Assembly: GCF_013177455.1 (NCBI RefSeq)
Contig: NZ_CP053660.1
Coordinates: forward strand, 1,178,001-1,242,000
Length of the DNA: 64,000 bases
From: Nocardioides marmotae
GTDB lineage: Bacteria; Actinomycetota; Actinomycetes; Propionibacteriales; Nocardioidaceae
Reading direction: 5' to 3'
The first letter of the stretch is position 1, and each line of letters starts with the position of its first letter. Of the stretch, positions 50,202 through 58,844 are shown in pieces. Below the pieces are notes generated by a model. The model saw nothing but the letters and a program-made list of their open reading frames with translations. It made no database searches and was not told the DNA's origin. A program made the translations under genes and the position numbers.

Positions 50202-50986
50202 GCACCACCACTGGTCACCCGATGACCCTCGACGTCGCCGGCACCCCGAAGGTGCCGTTCACCCGGCTGGTCGGGGTCGAGCTGCGCAAGATCTACGACA
50301 CCCGCGCCGGCCGCTGGCTGCTCGGGGCGATCGTCCTCATCACCGCGGCGATCATGACGATCTTCTTCTTCGCCGCCGACGCCCGCGACCGCACGTTCGA
50401 GAACTTCATCTCCATCGCGGCCACCCCGCAGGGGTTCCTGCTGCCGGTGCTCGGCATCCTGCTGGTCACCAGCGAGTGGAGCCAGCGCACGGCGATGGTC
50501 ACCTTCGCGCTCGAGCCGTCCCGGACCAAGGTGGTCGCGGCCAAGTCCGCTGCCGCCCTGGTCTTCGGCGTGCTGGCCTTCATCGCCGCGATCGTGGCCG
50601 CCGCCGTGTGCAGCCTGGTCGGCGGTGCCGAGGACGGGTTCTCCGACGTGCAGACGCAGCTGTTCGTCCTCTTCTTCGCCCTCCAGCTGCTCACCCTGCT
50701 GCAGGGCCTCGCCTACGGCCTGCTGCTGCTCAACACCCCGGCCGCGATCGTCACCTTCTTCGTGCTGCCCATCGCCTCAAGCATCGTCTTCAGCCTGGTC
50801 TCGGCGCTCGAGGACCTCGCGCCGTGGCTGGACCTCTCCACCGCCCAGACGCCGCTGTTCAACGGCTTCACCGGCGCCTCGATCACCGGCGAGGAGTACG
50901 CCCAGCTCGGCACCACCACGTTGATCTGGATCATCATCCCGTTCGTCCTGGGCTGGATCCGCGTGCTGCGCGCCGAGGTCAAGTAG
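50198..50986 (+). CDS. ABC-2 type transporter permease
   Basis: 262 residues with six predicted membrane segments: about 45-65 ([21 protein letters not shown]), 82-98, 115-140 ([21 protein letters not shown]), 155-175, 180-205 and 235-255. It matches ABC2_membrane permeases that move peptides, drugs or lipids. A long soluble N-terminus ([19 protein letters not shown]) precedes the first segment. It is coupled to the ATPase by an ATGA overlap and followed by rph after 53 bp. Confidence 0.92.
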   Translation: MSTTTGHPMTLDVAGTPKVPFTRLVGVELRKIYDTRAGRWLLGAIVLITAAIMTIFFFAADARDRTFENFISIAATPQGFLLPVLGILLVTSEWSQRTAMVTFALEPSRTKVVAAKSAAALVFGVLAFIAAIVAAAVCSLVGGAEDGFSDVQTQLFVLFFALQLLTLLQGLAYGLLLLNTPAAIVTFFVLPIASSIVFSLVSALEDLAPWLDLSTAQTPLFNGFTGASITGEEYAQLGTTTLIWIIIPFVLGWIRVLRAEVK

Positions 50987-51039
50987 CCCCCGACCGCCCC
51001 GGCTCACCGACGTCGGCCCGGCCCTCTAGCGTGGTCCCC

Positions 51040-51765
51040 ATGACACGCGAAGACGGCCGGGCCGACGACGAGCTGCGCCCCATCACGATCACCCGCAACT
51101 GGCTCGACCACGCCGCGGGATCGGTCCTGGTCGAGTTCGGCCGGACCCGCGTGCTGTGCGCCGCCTCCGCCTCCGAGGGCGTGCCGCGCTGGCGCAAGGG
51201 CTCCGGCCTGGGCTGGGTCACCGCGGAGTACGCCATGCTCCCGGCCGCCACCAACACCCGATCGGACCGCGAGTCGGTCAAGGGCCGCATCGGCGGCCGC
51301 ACCCACGAGATCAGCCGGCTCATCGGCCGCTCCCTCCGCGCGGTCATCGACTACCAGGCGCTCGGGGAGAACACCATCGTCCTGGACTGCGACGTCCTCC
51401 AGGCCGACGGCGGCACGCGCACTGCGGCGATCACCGGCGCGTACGTCGCGCTGGCCGACGCCGTCGCCTCGCTGAAGGCCTCCGGGGCGCTCGCCGCCTC
51501 CGCCCAGCCGCTCACCGGCTCGGTCGCCGCGGTCAGCGTCGGCATCATCGACGGGGTCCCGCGCCTGGACCTGCCCTACGTCGAGGACGTCCGCGCCGAG
51601 ACCGACATGAACGTCGTGATGACCGGCGACGGCAAGTTCGTCGAGGTGCAGGGCACCGCCGAGGGCGCCGCCTTCGACCGCAGCGAGCTCGACGCGCTGC
51701 TCGCGCTGGCCGAGAAGGGCTGCGCGGACCTCACCCGACTCCAGGGGGAGGCGCTGGCCCGGTGA
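51040..51765 (+). CDS. rph: Ribonuclease PH
   Basis: 241 residues from the ATG at 51040. It is the complete RNase [83 protein letters not shown], the phosphate site with Arg residues, and [20 protein letters not shown]. It trims the 3' ends of tRNA precursors by phosphorolysis. The rdgB gene starts within its stop codon (GTGA), an arrangement conserved in mycobacteria (Rv1340-Rv1341). Confidence 0.97.
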   Translation: MTREDGRADDELRPITITRNWLDHAAGSVLVEFGRTRVLCAASASEGVPRWRKGSGLGWVTAEYAMLPAATNTRSDRESVKGRIGGRTHEISRLIGRSLRAVIDYQALGENTIVLDCDVLQADGGTRTAAITGAYVALADAVASLKASGALAASAQPLTGSVAAVSVGIIDGVPRLDLPYVEDVRAETDMNVVMTGDGKFVEVQGTAEGAAFDRSELDALLALAEKGCADLTRLQGEALAR

Positions 51766-52370
51766 GGGTCTTCCTGGCCTCGCGCAACGCCAAGAAGCTC
51801 GCCGAGATGGAGCGGATCCTGCGCGAGCACGCCCCGGACGTCGAGGTCGTCGGCCTCGACGACGTGGCGGCGTACGACGAGCCCGTCGAGGACCAGCCGA
51901 CCTTCGAGGGCAACGCGCTGCTCAAGGCGCGCGCCGGGGCGGCCGCCACCGGCCTGCCCTCGCTCGCCGACGACTCGGGTCTCTGCGTCGACGCGCTGAA
52001 CGGCATGCCCGGCGTGCTCTCGGCGCGCTGGTCGGGCCGGCCCAAGGACGACACCCGCAACAACACCCTGCTGCTCGAGCAGCTCGAGGACGTCCCCGAC
52101 GAGCGGCGTACCGCCCACTTCGCCTGCGCGGTCGCCTTCGCCCACCCCGACGGCACCGAGCTGGTGGTCCACGGCCGGATGGACGGGCGGGTCATCCGCG
52201 CGACGCGGGGGAGCGGTGGCTTCGGGTACGACGTGCTCTTCGTCGCCGACGAGCACCTCGCCGACGGGCTGACCTCCGCCGAGCTCGGCCCGGAGGAGAA
52301 GGACCGGATCTCCCACCGAGGCCGCGCGCTGCGCGAGATCGCGCCGCTGGTCGCCCGCGCGCTGGCCTGA
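51762..52370 (+). CDS. rdgB: XTP/dITP diphosphatase (RdgB/HAM1)
   Basis: 202 residues from a GTG at 51762. The family pattern is complete: [60 protein letters not shown], with the catalytic Asp residues in [16 protein letters not shown] and [10 protein letters not shown]. It removes deaminated purine nucleotides such as dITP and XTP from the pool. It is translationally coupled to rph. A large nested hairpin follows. Confidence 0.96.
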   Translation: MRVFLASRNAKKLAEMERILREHAPDVEVVGLDDVAAYDEPVEDQPTFEGNALLKARAGAAATGLPSLADDSGLCVDALNGMPGVLSARWSGRPKDDTRNNTLLLEQLEDVPDERRTAHFACAVAFAHPDGTELVVHGRMDGRVIRATRGSGGFGYDVLFVADEHLADGLTSAELGPEEKDRISHRGRALREIAPLVARALA

Positions 52371-52389
52371 TCTCGGCTCCCGGCGTCCA

Positions 52390-52451
52390 GCTGCCGCGCC
52401 GGTCGACGGACTACCGCGCCGTCGGGTCGGCGCGGTAGCCGACCGGGCAGC
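52390..52451. terminator. Large nested terminator between rdgB and the symporter gene
   Basis: The core stem CTACCGCGCC (52411-52420) with GGCGCGGTAG (52429-52438) is enclosed by CGGTCG/CGACCG (52400-52405, 52440-52445) and GCTGCC/GGCAGC (52390-52395, 52446-52451). It serves both convergent genes. Confidence 0.75.
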
Positions 52452-52466
52452 GCGTCACATCCGGGC

Positions 52467-53354
52467 TCAGGCGGTCGCGGAGGTCGCCGGCTCGTCGCGA
52501 CGGCCCACGAGGTAGCGGGTGAGCACCACGCCCCACAGGGCGGCGAAGACGAACATGAAGACCGAGTAGACGGCCGCGGGCACCGACATCTCGGTGCTGT
52601 CGAGCACCTCGACGGCCACGAAGATGGCCAGCGTCCCGTTGTGGACGCCGATCTCCATCGAGGAGGCGATCGCCTCGCTCTCCCGCACGCCCGCCGCCCG
52701 CGGGACGACGTACCCGACGACGAGGGAGGCGGCGCAGAACACGCCGGCGGCGAGCCCGACGTCGGCGAGGTAGTCCCCGACGTCCTCGCGCTGGTCGAGC
52801 AGGATCCCGAGCACCAGGACCGCGAGGATGACGGCCGACCCGATCCGGACCGGCTTGTCCATCCGTGCCGCGAAGCCGGCCGCCCGCTGCCGGATGAGCA
52901 TGCCGAGCACGACCGGCACCAGCACCACCGCGAAGACCTCGACCACCTTGGTGAACTGCAGCGACACCTCGTCGCCGAGCCCGTAGTGGGCGATGGCCAG
53001 GTTGGTGATCACCGGCAGCGTCGCGATCGCCACGATCGAGTTGATGGCGGTGAGGGTGACGTTGAGCGCGACGTCGCCGCGGAAGAGGTGGCTGTAGAGG
53101 TTCGCGCTCGTGCCGCCCGGCGAGGCGGCGAGCAGCATCATCCCGACCGCGAGGAGCGGCGGCAGGTCGAGGACCGTGACCAGCCCGAAGCAGAACAGCG
53201 GCAGCAGCACCAGCTGGCAGGCCAGGGCGACGCCGACCGCCTTCGGGTGCCGGGCGACCCGGCGGAAGTCGTCGGGCACCAGCGAGAGGCCGAGCCCGAG
53301 CATGATGATGCCGAGGGCGACCGGGAGCCCGATGGTCGTGAGAGCCGAATCCAT
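52467..53354 (-). CDS. Bile acid:sodium symporter family protein
   Basis: 295 residues, almost all hydrophobic, with nine to ten membrane segments (first at about 8-25, last ending at residue 283). The SBF signature is LLAASPGGTSANLYSHLFRGDVALNVTLTAINSIVAI, in which the discontinuous helix carries the sodium-binding Gly/Thr/Asn residues. ASBT-like family members import organic anions with sodium; the substrate here is not known to be a bile acid. It stands alone. Confidence 0.92.
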   Translation of the reverse strand: MDSALTTIGLPVALGIIMLGLGLSLVPDDFRRVARHPKAVGVALACQLVLLPLFCFGLVTVLDLPPLLAVGMMLLAASPGGTSANLYSHLFRGDVALNVTLTAINSIVAIATLPVITNLAIAHYGLGDEVSLQFTKVVEVFAVVLVPVVLGMLIRQRAAGFAARMDKPVRIGSAVILAVLVLGILLDQREDVGDYLADVGLAAGVFCAASLVVGYVVPRAAGVRESEAIASSMEIGVHNGTLAIFVAVEVLDSTEMSVPAAVYSVFMFVFAALWGVVLTRYLVGRRDEPATSATA

Positions 53355-53399
53355 GGCCGGACTCTAGTGACCGGCGTCACAGAGATCCGGCGAACGCGC

Positions 53400-54209
53400 T
53401 CAGTCGTCCTTCTTCCTGGTCTGCGCCGCCATCGCCTTGGTCGTCAGCCGGTCGGGCAGGTGGGTGGCGAGCTCGGCCAGCGCGCGGTTCTTGAACGAGC
53501 CCGCGACCACGTGCGGCTTGCCGGCGAACAGCGCGTCCAGGCCGTCGCGGGCGACCTCGTCCGGGTCGTCCTTGGGGCCCTGGCCGAGCGCGGTGTCGAG
53601 CAGGTCCGCACGGCGGAAGAACTCGGTGTCGGTCGGGCCCGGCATCAGCGAGGTGACCGTGACGCCGGTGTCCTGCAGCTCGTGGCGGATGCCCTCGGCG
53701 AAGGAGTGCACGAACGCCTTCGACGCGGCGTACGTCGCCTGGAACGGGTTCGGCGCGACGGCGGCGATCGACGCGGTCACCAGGATCCGGCCCGCCCCGC
53801 GCCGCACCATGTCGTCGACGGCGAGCTTGGCCAGGTGCACCGTGGAGCGGACGTTGAGGTCGACCAGGCGCAGGTGCCGCTCGAGCGCGGTGTCGGCGAA
53901 CGTGCCGCCCACACCGACGCCGGCGTTGAGCACGACGACGTCGACAGGGCGGCCGCTGCCGGACGCCTCGCGCCACAGGTGCTCGACCTCCTCGGGGCGG
54001 GTGAGGTCCACCTGCACCGGTCGGGCGTCGACCCCGTGCGCGGAGGCGACCTCCGCCGCGGCGGCGTGGATCTCGGGCTCGTCGGCCGCGAGGACCACGT
54101 CGTACCCCCGCCTCGCCAGCTCGTGGGCGACCGAGCGGCCGATGCCCGTCGATGCGCCGGTCACGAGGGCGAGCCCCGCCTGCTGGGTGGTGTCCGTCGT
54201 GGCGTCCAT
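53400..54209 (-). CDS. Short-chain dehydrogenase/reductase
   Basis: 269 residues from the ATG at 54209. TGASTGIG (residues 17-24) binds the cofactor, NAGVG and the Ser/Tyr/Lys set are in VTASIAAVAPNPFQATYAASKAFVHSF (Tyr and Lys in YAASK). The C-terminal part, PDRLTTKAMAAQTRKKDD, is basic. It resembles the DltE/YqjQ-like group of classical SDRs. Substrate unknown. It lies 45 bp from the symporter on the same strand and may be transcribed with it. Confidence 0.9.
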   Translation of the reverse strand: MDATTDTTQQAGLALVTGASTGIGRSVAHELARRGYDVVLAADEPEIHAAAAEVASAHGVDARPVQVDLTRPEEVEHLWREASGSGRPVDVVVLNAGVGVGGTFADTALERHLRLVDLNVRSTVHLAKLAVDDMVRRGAGRILVTASIAAVAPNPFQATYAASKAFVHSFAEGIRHELQDTGVTVTSLMPGPTDTEFFRRADLLDTALGQGPKDDPDEVARDGLDALFAGKPHVVAGSFKNRALAELATHLPDRLTTKAMAAQTRKKDD

Positions 54210-54287
54210 GCGGCGGGGGTACCCGCCGGTCGCGCTGCCGAGTCATGCGGGATCGGTGGCCGGATCGGGGGCCGGTACGGTCGGCGG

Positions 54288-54806
54288 GTGCCGTCTCGGA
54301 TCGCCGCCGCTGCCGTCGTCCTCACCGCCGGGCTGGTCCTCGGGCTGGGTGCGTGCGGGTCCGGGTCGGAGGACCCCGGGCCCGCCCCGGCCGGGGCAGG
54401 AGACGACCTGTCCGGCGCCGACGTCGCCGCGGCGCTCGAACAGCTGCCGACCGTGACCGGGCTCGTCCCGCTCCGGCGCGGGGACCTGGTCAGCCTGCCC
54501 GGCGCGCCGACCGACTTCGTCGAGGGGTGGACGGTGCGGGACCGCCGGTTCCCGTGCGAGCAGCCCGGCATCGAGTGCGGCGCGGAGGTGGAGGTCTGGG
54601 GCTCACCGGACTCCGCGGCCCGGCGCTCGGAGGAGATCCGCACCCTCCAGCTCGGCACGGTCGACCTCGGCACGGAGACCCACCTGCTGGCCGGGCCGGT
54701 GCTCCTCCGGCTCGACGGCGCCCTCACGCGCGCCCAGGTCGCGGCGTACCGCGCGGCGCTGGAGGACGCCGGGGCGACCGTCTCCACCCCCGAACCGTTG
54801 TTCTGA
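54288..54806 (+). CDS. Lipoprotein of unknown function
   Basis: 172 residues from a GTG at 54288. VPSRIAAAAVVLTAGLVLGLGAC is a lipoprotein signal peptide with lipobox LGA-C. An acidic/Pro linker leads to a compact domain (GADVAAALEQLPTVTGLVPLRRGDLV) with two Cys (RFPCEQPGIECGAE) that may form a disulfide, and a C-terminal AALEDAGATV helix. No family is recognised. It is divergent from the SDR gene and convergent with the tRNA. Confidence 0.7.
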   Translation: MPSRIAAAAVVLTAGLVLGLGACGSGSEDPGPAPAGAGDDLSGADVAAALEQLPTVTGLVPLRRGDLVSLPGAPTDFVEGWTVRDRRFPCEQPGIECGAEVEVWGSPDSAARRSEEIRTLQLGTVDLGTETHLLAGPVLLRLDGALTRAQVAAYRAALEDAGATVSTPEPLF

Positions 54807-54820
54807 TCCGTCGTCCTGGG

Positions 54821-54838
54821 CCGGGCGGTGACGCCCGG
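54821..54838 (-). terminator. Terminator of tRNA-Leu, shared with the lipoprotein gene
   Basis: CCGGGCG (54821-54827), loop GTGA, CGCCCGG (54832-54838), immediately 3' of the tRNA on the minus strand and 14 bp after the lipoprotein stop. Confidence 0.65.
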
Positions 54839-54839
54839 G

Positions 54840-54921
54840 TGCCGAAGGGGGGACTCGAACCCCCACGCCCGAAGGCACAGGTACCTAAAACCTGCGTGTC
54901 TGCCAGTTCCACCACTCCGGC
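54840..54921 (-). tRNA. tRNA-Leu, anticodon UAG
   Basis: Acceptor stem GCCGGAG pairs with CTTCGGC (one G-U), discriminator A. The D arm (GGTGGAACTGGCAGAC), anticodon arm CAGGT-TTTAGGT-ACCTG with anticodon TAG, long class II variable arm and T arm GGGGTTCGAGTCCCC are all present. The 3' CCA is not encoded. It decodes CUA and other CUN codons. Confidence 0.96.
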
Positions 54922-54954
54922 TGGCGGCGCTCAGTCTAGGAGCGCGCGCAGGGG

Positions 54955-55431
54955 TCAGGTCAGCGCCAGGTCCTTGCGCAGCTTGGCGACGTGGCCGGTG
55001 GCCTTGACGTTGTACTGGGCGACCTCGACGGTGCCGTCCTCGCCCACCACGACGGTCGAGCGGATGACGCCCTGGACGACCTTGCCGTAGAGCTTCTTCT
55101 CCCCGAAGGCGCCCCAGGCGGTCATCACCGACTTGTCGGCGTCGGAGAGCAGCCGGATGGTCAGCCCCTCCTTCTCGCGGAACTTCGCGAGCCGCTCCGG
55201 CTTGTCCGGTGAGATGCCGAGCACCTCGTAGCCGGCCGCCTGCAGCGAGTCCAGCGAGTCGCTGAAGTCGCAGGCCTGCTTGGTGCACCCCGGGGTCATC
55301 GCGGAGGGGTAGAAGTAGACGATCACCTTCCGCCCGCGCAGGTCGCTCAACCTCACCTGCTCGCCGGTGTCGTCCGGCAGCATGAAGTCCGGGGCGGGGT
55401 CACCGGGGGACAGGCGGGGCGTCTCGGCCAC
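54955..55431 (-). CDS. bcp: Thioredoxin-dependent peroxiredoxin (BCP/PrxQ)
   Basis: 158 residues from a GTG at 55431 with AAGGAG seven bases upstream; a start at 55452 lacks this. The peroxidatic Cys49 (MTPGCTKQACDF) and resolving Cys54 are five residues apart, as in the BCP subfamily. VIVYFYPSAMTPGC and GYEVLGISPDKPERL agree. It reduces hydroperoxides using thioredoxin. It is divergent from cbiM with 127 bp between them. Confidence 0.94.
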   Translation of the reverse strand: MAETPRLSPGDPAPDFMLPDDTGEQVRLSDLRGRKVIVYFYPSAMTPGCTKQACDFSDSLDSLQAAGYEVLGISPDKPERLAKFREKEGLTIRLLSDADKSVMTAWGAFGEKKLYGKVVQGVIRSTVVVGEDGTVEVAQYNVKATGHVAKLRKDLALT

Positions 55432-55445
55432 GGGCGTTCTCCTTC

Positions 55446-55462
55446 TTGCCAATCATGTGCAA
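55446..55462. promoter_or_regulatory. Possible Nur (Fur-family, nickel) box
   Basis: TTGC (55446-55449), nine bases and GCAA (55459-55462) fit the outer parts of the Nur consensus TTGCAA-N5-TTGCAA. It lies in the divergent bcp-cbiM promoter region, next to a nickel/cobalt importer. Confidence 0.35.
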
Positions 55463-55558
55463 CAACGTACGCTTGGCGGCACGACGCATGCCGATCCGCC
55501 GATCCCGACGCTACCGGTCCCCGCCGACGTCCCGTCCCCCGACCGAGGAGTCGCACCC

Positions 55559-56245
55559 ATGCACGTCCCTGACGGTTTCCTGGACGCACCCACCTCCGTC
55601 GCGACCGGCGTCGTCGCCGCAGCCGCCGTCGGCGTCGCGCTCCGCAAGGCACGCACCGAGCTCGACGACCGCGCCGCGCCGATGGCGGGCCTGGTCGCGG
55701 CGTTCGTCTTCGCCGCGCAGATGATCAACTTCCCCGTGGGCGTCGGCACCAGCGGCCACCTGATGGGCGGTGCGCTCGCCGCGATCCTCGTCGGGCCGTG
55801 GACCGGGTTGCTCTGCGTCTCGGTGGTCCTGGTCGTCCAGGCGCTGTTCATGGCCGACGGGGGCATCACCGCGCTCGGCACGAACGTCGTGCTGATCGGC
55901 GTGGTCACCGCGCTGGTCGGGTACGTCGTCTTCCGCGGCCTCCAGGCCGTGCTGCCGCGCCGGCTGGCGACCGTCGCGCCGAGCGCCGCCGTCGCGGCGT
56001 TCGTCTCCGTGCCCGTCGCCGCCCTGGTCTTCAGCCTGCTCTTCGCGATCGGCGGCACGGCCCCGGTCGACGCCGGCACGGTGCTCACCGCGATGCTCGG
56101 CTGGCACGTCCTCATCGGCATCGGCGAGGCGGTGGTCACCGGCCTGGTGGTCGGTGCGGTCGTGGCCGTGCGGCCCGACCTCGTCCGCGGCGCCCGGCCG
56201 CTCGTGGCCGCCCGCGAGCTCGAGATCCGGACGGTGGCCGCATGA
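55559..56245 (+). CDS. cbiM: Cobalt/nickel ECF transporter S component CbiM
   Basis: 228 residues from the ATG at 55559. It starts MHVPDGFLDAP, the strict CbiM/NikM N-terminus in which the amino group, His2 and nearby residues bind the metal ion. It has about seven membrane segments and the QMINFPVGVGTSGHLMGGALA loop. As the substrate-binding subunit it works with the CbiN-like, CbiQ and CbiO proteins encoded next. No cobalamin riboswitch is visible upstream, so nickel or cobalt cannot be decided. Confidence 0.95.
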   Translation: MHVPDGFLDAPTSVATGVVAAAAVGVALRKARTELDDRAAPMAGLVAAFVFAAQMINFPVGVGTSGHLMGGALAAILVGPWTGLLCVSVVLVVQALFMADGGITALGTNVVLIGVVTALVGYVVFRGLQAVLPRRLATVAPSAAVAAFVSVPVAALVFSLLFAIGGTAPVDAGTVLTAMLGWHVLIGIGEAVVTGLVVGAVVAVRPDLVRGARPLVAARELEIRTVAA

Positions 56246-56646
56246 GCGCCCCGGCCGCACCCCGCCGCCACGTCAGCACGCGCGCGCTCCTCCTCGCGGG
56301 CCTGGTCGTGGCCCTGCTCGTCGCCGGCGTGGCCAGCTACTACGCCAGCGCCCACCCCGACGGGCTCGAGCACGTCGCGGAGCAGACCGGCTTCCTCGAC
56401 TCCGCCGAGGACAGCCCGGCCGCCGGCAGCCCGTTCGCCGACTACTCCACCAAGGGCGTCGACGACGAGCGGCTCAGCGTGGGGATCGCCGGCGTGCTCG
56501 GCACGCTGACCGTCCTCGTCCTGACCGGCGGCCTCACGCTGCTCCTGCGGCGGCGCCGACCCGGGGCCGACGCCGGGATCGACGCCGGGACCGACGTCGG
56601 GACCGGCCCGGACTCCGAGCGGTCCACCGAACCCGAGCGGGCCTGA
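56242..56646 (+). CDS. PDGLE-domain protein (CbiN-like subunit)
   Basis: 134 residues from an ATG overlapping the cbiM stop. There are two membrane segments (about residues 15-34 and 78-102) around a loop with AHPDGLEHVAEQTGF, the PDGLE motif, and SPFADY(S)TKG. In NikMN/CbiMN systems this small protein assists metal capture by the S component. The C-terminal tail carries degenerate DAGTD repeats of unclear value. Confidence 0.92.
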   Translation: MSAPAAPRRHVSTRALLLAGLVVALLVAGVASYYASAHPDGLEHVAEQTGFLDSAEDSPAAGSPFADYSTKGVDDERLSVGIAGVLGTLTVLVLTGGLTLLLRRRRPGADAGIDAGTDVGTGPDSERSTEPERA

Positions 56647-56647
56647 C

Positions 56648-57367
56648 GTGGGGGCCGCCCACGGCCACCGCCTGCACCACCACGGCCACAGCCCCGTCCA
56701 CCGCGCGCCGGCGCACCTGAAGATCGCCGGGCTGCTCGGCTTCGTCCTGCTCGTCGTCGCCACCCCCCGCGAGTGGTACGCCGTGTTCCCGGCCTACCTC
56801 GCGGTCGTGGTCGTGGTGATCCTGCTCGCCCGGGTGCCGCTGCTGTGGGTCGTGCGCCGGATGGTGATCGAGGTGCCGTTCCTGGTCTTCGCCGCGCTGA
56901 TGCCGTTCGTGGCCCACGGGCCGCGGACCGAGGTCCTCGGCCTCACCGTCTCCGAGGCCGGCCTGGTCGCCGCCTGGGGCCTGGCGGTCAAGGGCACCCT
57001 CGGCGTCATGGCGTCGCTGACGCTGGCCGCGACGACCGAGCCCACCGCCGTGCTCGCCGGCCTGCGGCGGCTGCGGATGCCGGCGCTGCTGGTCGAGATC
57101 ATGTCCTTCATGCTCCGCTACCTCGACGTGGTGACCGCCGACCTCGGGCGGATGCTGACCGCGATGCGCTCCCGCGGGTGCGACCCGCGCTCGCCGCGGC
57201 ACTGGCCGGTGCTCGCGCGCTCCCTCGGGGCGTTGTTCATCCGCAGCTACGAGCGCGGGGAGCGGGTGCACCTCGCGATGCTCGCCCGCGGCTACACCGG
57301 CACGCTCCCGGCCGCCGCGACCGCCGCACCCCCCACCGCCGCGCCCCGGACGGGGGAGCCTCGATGA
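56648..57367 (+). CDS. cbiQ: ECF transporter T component CbiQ
   Basis: 239 residues from a GTG at 56648. A His-rich start (HGHRLHHHGHSPVH) may gather metal ions. It has five or six membrane segments, and the cytoplasmic coupling motifs of EcfT proteins are present: AMRSRGC (Ala-Arg-Gly type) and LAMLARGYTG near the end. It joins the S component to the ATPase. The Ala/Pro-rich C-terminus is unconserved. The next gene overlaps by 4 nt. Confidence 0.94.
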   Translation: MGAAHGHRLHHHGHSPVHRAPAHLKIAGLLGFVLLVVATPREWYAVFPAYLAVVVVVILLARVPLLWVVRRMVIEVPFLVFAALMPFVAHGPRTEVLGLTVSEAGLVAAWGLAVKGTLGVMASLTLAATTEPTAVLAGLRRLRMPALLVEIMSFMLRYLDVVTADLGRMLTAMRSRGCDPRSPRHWPVLARSLGALFIRSYERGERVHLAMLARGYTGTLPAAATAAPPTAAPRTGEPR

Positions 57368-58182
57368 GCACGCCGGTCCTCGACGTCCGCGGGCTCGCCT
57401 ACGCCTACCCCGACGGCCACCAGGCGCTCTTCGGCGTCGACCTCCACGTCCACCGCGGCGAGCGGGTCGCGCTGCTCGGGCCCAACGGCGCCGGCAAGAC
57501 CACGCTGGTCCTGCACCTCAACGGCATCCTGACCGCCGGCGCGGGCAGCGTCGCGGTCAGCGGGCTGCCGGTGGAGAGCAAGCACCTGCAGGAGGTCCGC
57601 CGCCGCGTCGGGATCGTCTTCCAGGACCCCGACGACCAGCTGTTCATGGGCACGGTCCGCCAGGACGTCGCCTTCGGCCCCGCCAACCTCGGCGTCCGCG
57701 GCGCCGAGCTGGACCGCCGGGTGATGGGCGCCCTGGAGCAGGTCGGCATGGCCGAGCACGTCGACCGCCCGCCGCACCACCTCTCCTTCGGTCAGCGCCG
57801 CCGCGTCGCGGTCGCCACCGTGCTCGCCATGGAGCCGGAGGTGCTGGTCCTCGACGAGCCGTCCTCGAACCTCGACCCCGCCTCCCGGCGCGAGCTCGCC
57901 GACATCCTGCGCTCCCTCGACGTCACCGTGCTCATGGTGACCCACGACCTGCCCTACGCCCTCGAGCTGTGCCCGCGCTCGGTCGTCCTCTCCGGGGGCA
58001 CGGTCGTGGCCGACGGGGCGACGTACGACGTGCTGACCGACGAGGCGCTCATGCGCGCCCACCGCCTCGAGCTGCCCTTCGGGTTCGACCCGCGCACGAT
58101 CGGGCCCGGAGTGGGCACCGGTGTGGGAGGCACCCACACCACACCGCACCGCACCGCACGTCGGAGCACGGGGGATTGGTAG
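57364..58182 (+). CDS. cbiO: ECF transporter ATPase CbiO
   Basis: 272 residues. Walker A is GPNGAGKTT (39-47), the Q-loop is VFQDPDDQLF, the signature is LSFGQRRRVA, in which Phe replaces the usual Gly, a common CbiO form, and Walker B is VLVLDEPSSNLDP with the switch His in VTHDLPYAL. It powers cobalt/nickel uptake through CbiMNQ. The last 30 residues (GVGGTHTTPHRTARRS) are unconserved and His-rich, encoded in part by an ACCGC tandem repeat. Confidence 0.95.
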   Translation: MSTPVLDVRGLAYAYPDGHQALFGVDLHVHRGERVALLGPNGAGKTTLVLHLNGILTAGAGSVAVSGLPVESKHLQEVRRRVGIVFQDPDDQLFMGTVRQDVAFGPANLGVRGAELDRRVMGALEQVGMAEHVDRPPHHLSFGQRRRVAVATVLAMEPEVLVLDEPSSNLDPASRRELADILRSLDVTVLMVTHDLPYALELCPRSVVLSGGTVVADGATYDVLTDEALMRAHRLELPFGFDPRTIGPGVGTGVGGTHTTPHRTARRSTGDW

Positions 58183-58219
58183 CGTCTCCCGGCACGCACA
58201 CCACCTCAGGAGACCTCAC

Positions 58220-58477
58220 GTGAGCAAGGGCAACGGCAACGACACCTCCTCCCTCGAGCGCGAGATCGAGGAGACCCGCGAGCGGCTGGCGACGACCATC
58301 GACCAGCTCCTCTACCGCTCGAGCCCCAAGACGATCGTCGGGCGCGAGGTCGCGAGCATCAAGGCGCACTACATCGACGCGGCCGGCAACCCGCGCACCG
58401 ACAACATCCTCAAGACCGTCGGCGCCGTGGTCGGCGTCGTCGCGCTGTTCGTCGTGGTCCGGAAGGTCGCCGGCTGA
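58220..58477 (+). CDS. DUF3618 protein
   Basis: 85 residues from a GTG at 58220. SLEREIEETRERLATTIDQLLYRSSPKTIVGREV matches DUF3618, a short amphipathic helix followed by a single C-terminal membrane segment (TVGAVVGVVALFVVV). It is a small anchored protein found across actinobacteria, function unknown. It may be co-transcribed with the GroES-like gene, which starts 3 nt after its stop. Confidence 0.9.
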   Translation: MSKGNGNDTSSLEREIEETRERLATTIDQLLYRSSPKTIVGREVASIKAHYIDAAGNPRTDNILKTVGAVVGVVALFVVVRKVAG

Positions 58478-58479
58478 CC

Positions 58480-58809
58480 GTGGGCGCGCCTGAGAAGACC
58501 CCCATCAAGATGCTGCACGACCGCATCCTGTGCGAGGTCGACGCGGAGGCCGGTGAGCGGCGCTCCTCCGGGGGCATCGTCATCCCCGCCACCGCCGCGA
58601 TGGGCGCGACGCGCCTGTCGTGGTCGAAGGTGGTCGCCGTCGGCCCGCACGCCCGCGCCGTCGAGGTCGGGGACCGGGTGCTCTTCGAGCCCCAGGACAA
58701 GGCCGAGGTCGAGGTGCACGGCGAGCTGTACGTCGTCATGCGCGAGCGCGACGTCCACGCGGTCGCCGCGGACCGGCTCGCCGACGAGGCGACCGGCCTG
58801 TACCTCTGA
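58480..58809 (+). CDS. GroES-like co-chaperonin family protein
   Basis: 109 residues from a GTG at 58480. It has the Cpn10 fold: IKMLHDRILCEVDAEAGERRSSGGIVIPATA (mobile-loop region with SSGGIVIP), then SKVVAVGPHARAVEVGDRVLFEP and the final YVVMRERDVHAV. The mobile loop AMGATRLSW differs from classical GroES, and the chain is about 10 residues longer. No groEL is adjacent. It is probably an extra GroES-type protein of actinobacteria rather than the main co-chaperonin. Confidence 0.85.
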   Translation: MGAPEKTPIKMLHDRILCEVDAEAGERRSSGGIVIPATAAMGATRLSWSKVVAVGPHARAVEVGDRVLFEPQDKAEVEVHGELYVVMRERDVHAVAADRLADEATGLYL

Positions 58810-58844
58810 CGTAACCCCGGTCACCCACCCGCCGTTGAGCGGGC

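Noticed and set aside
55453..55558. Cobalamin riboswitch upstream of cbiM
   Set aside because: The 106-bp leader is too short and lacks the B12-box sequence.
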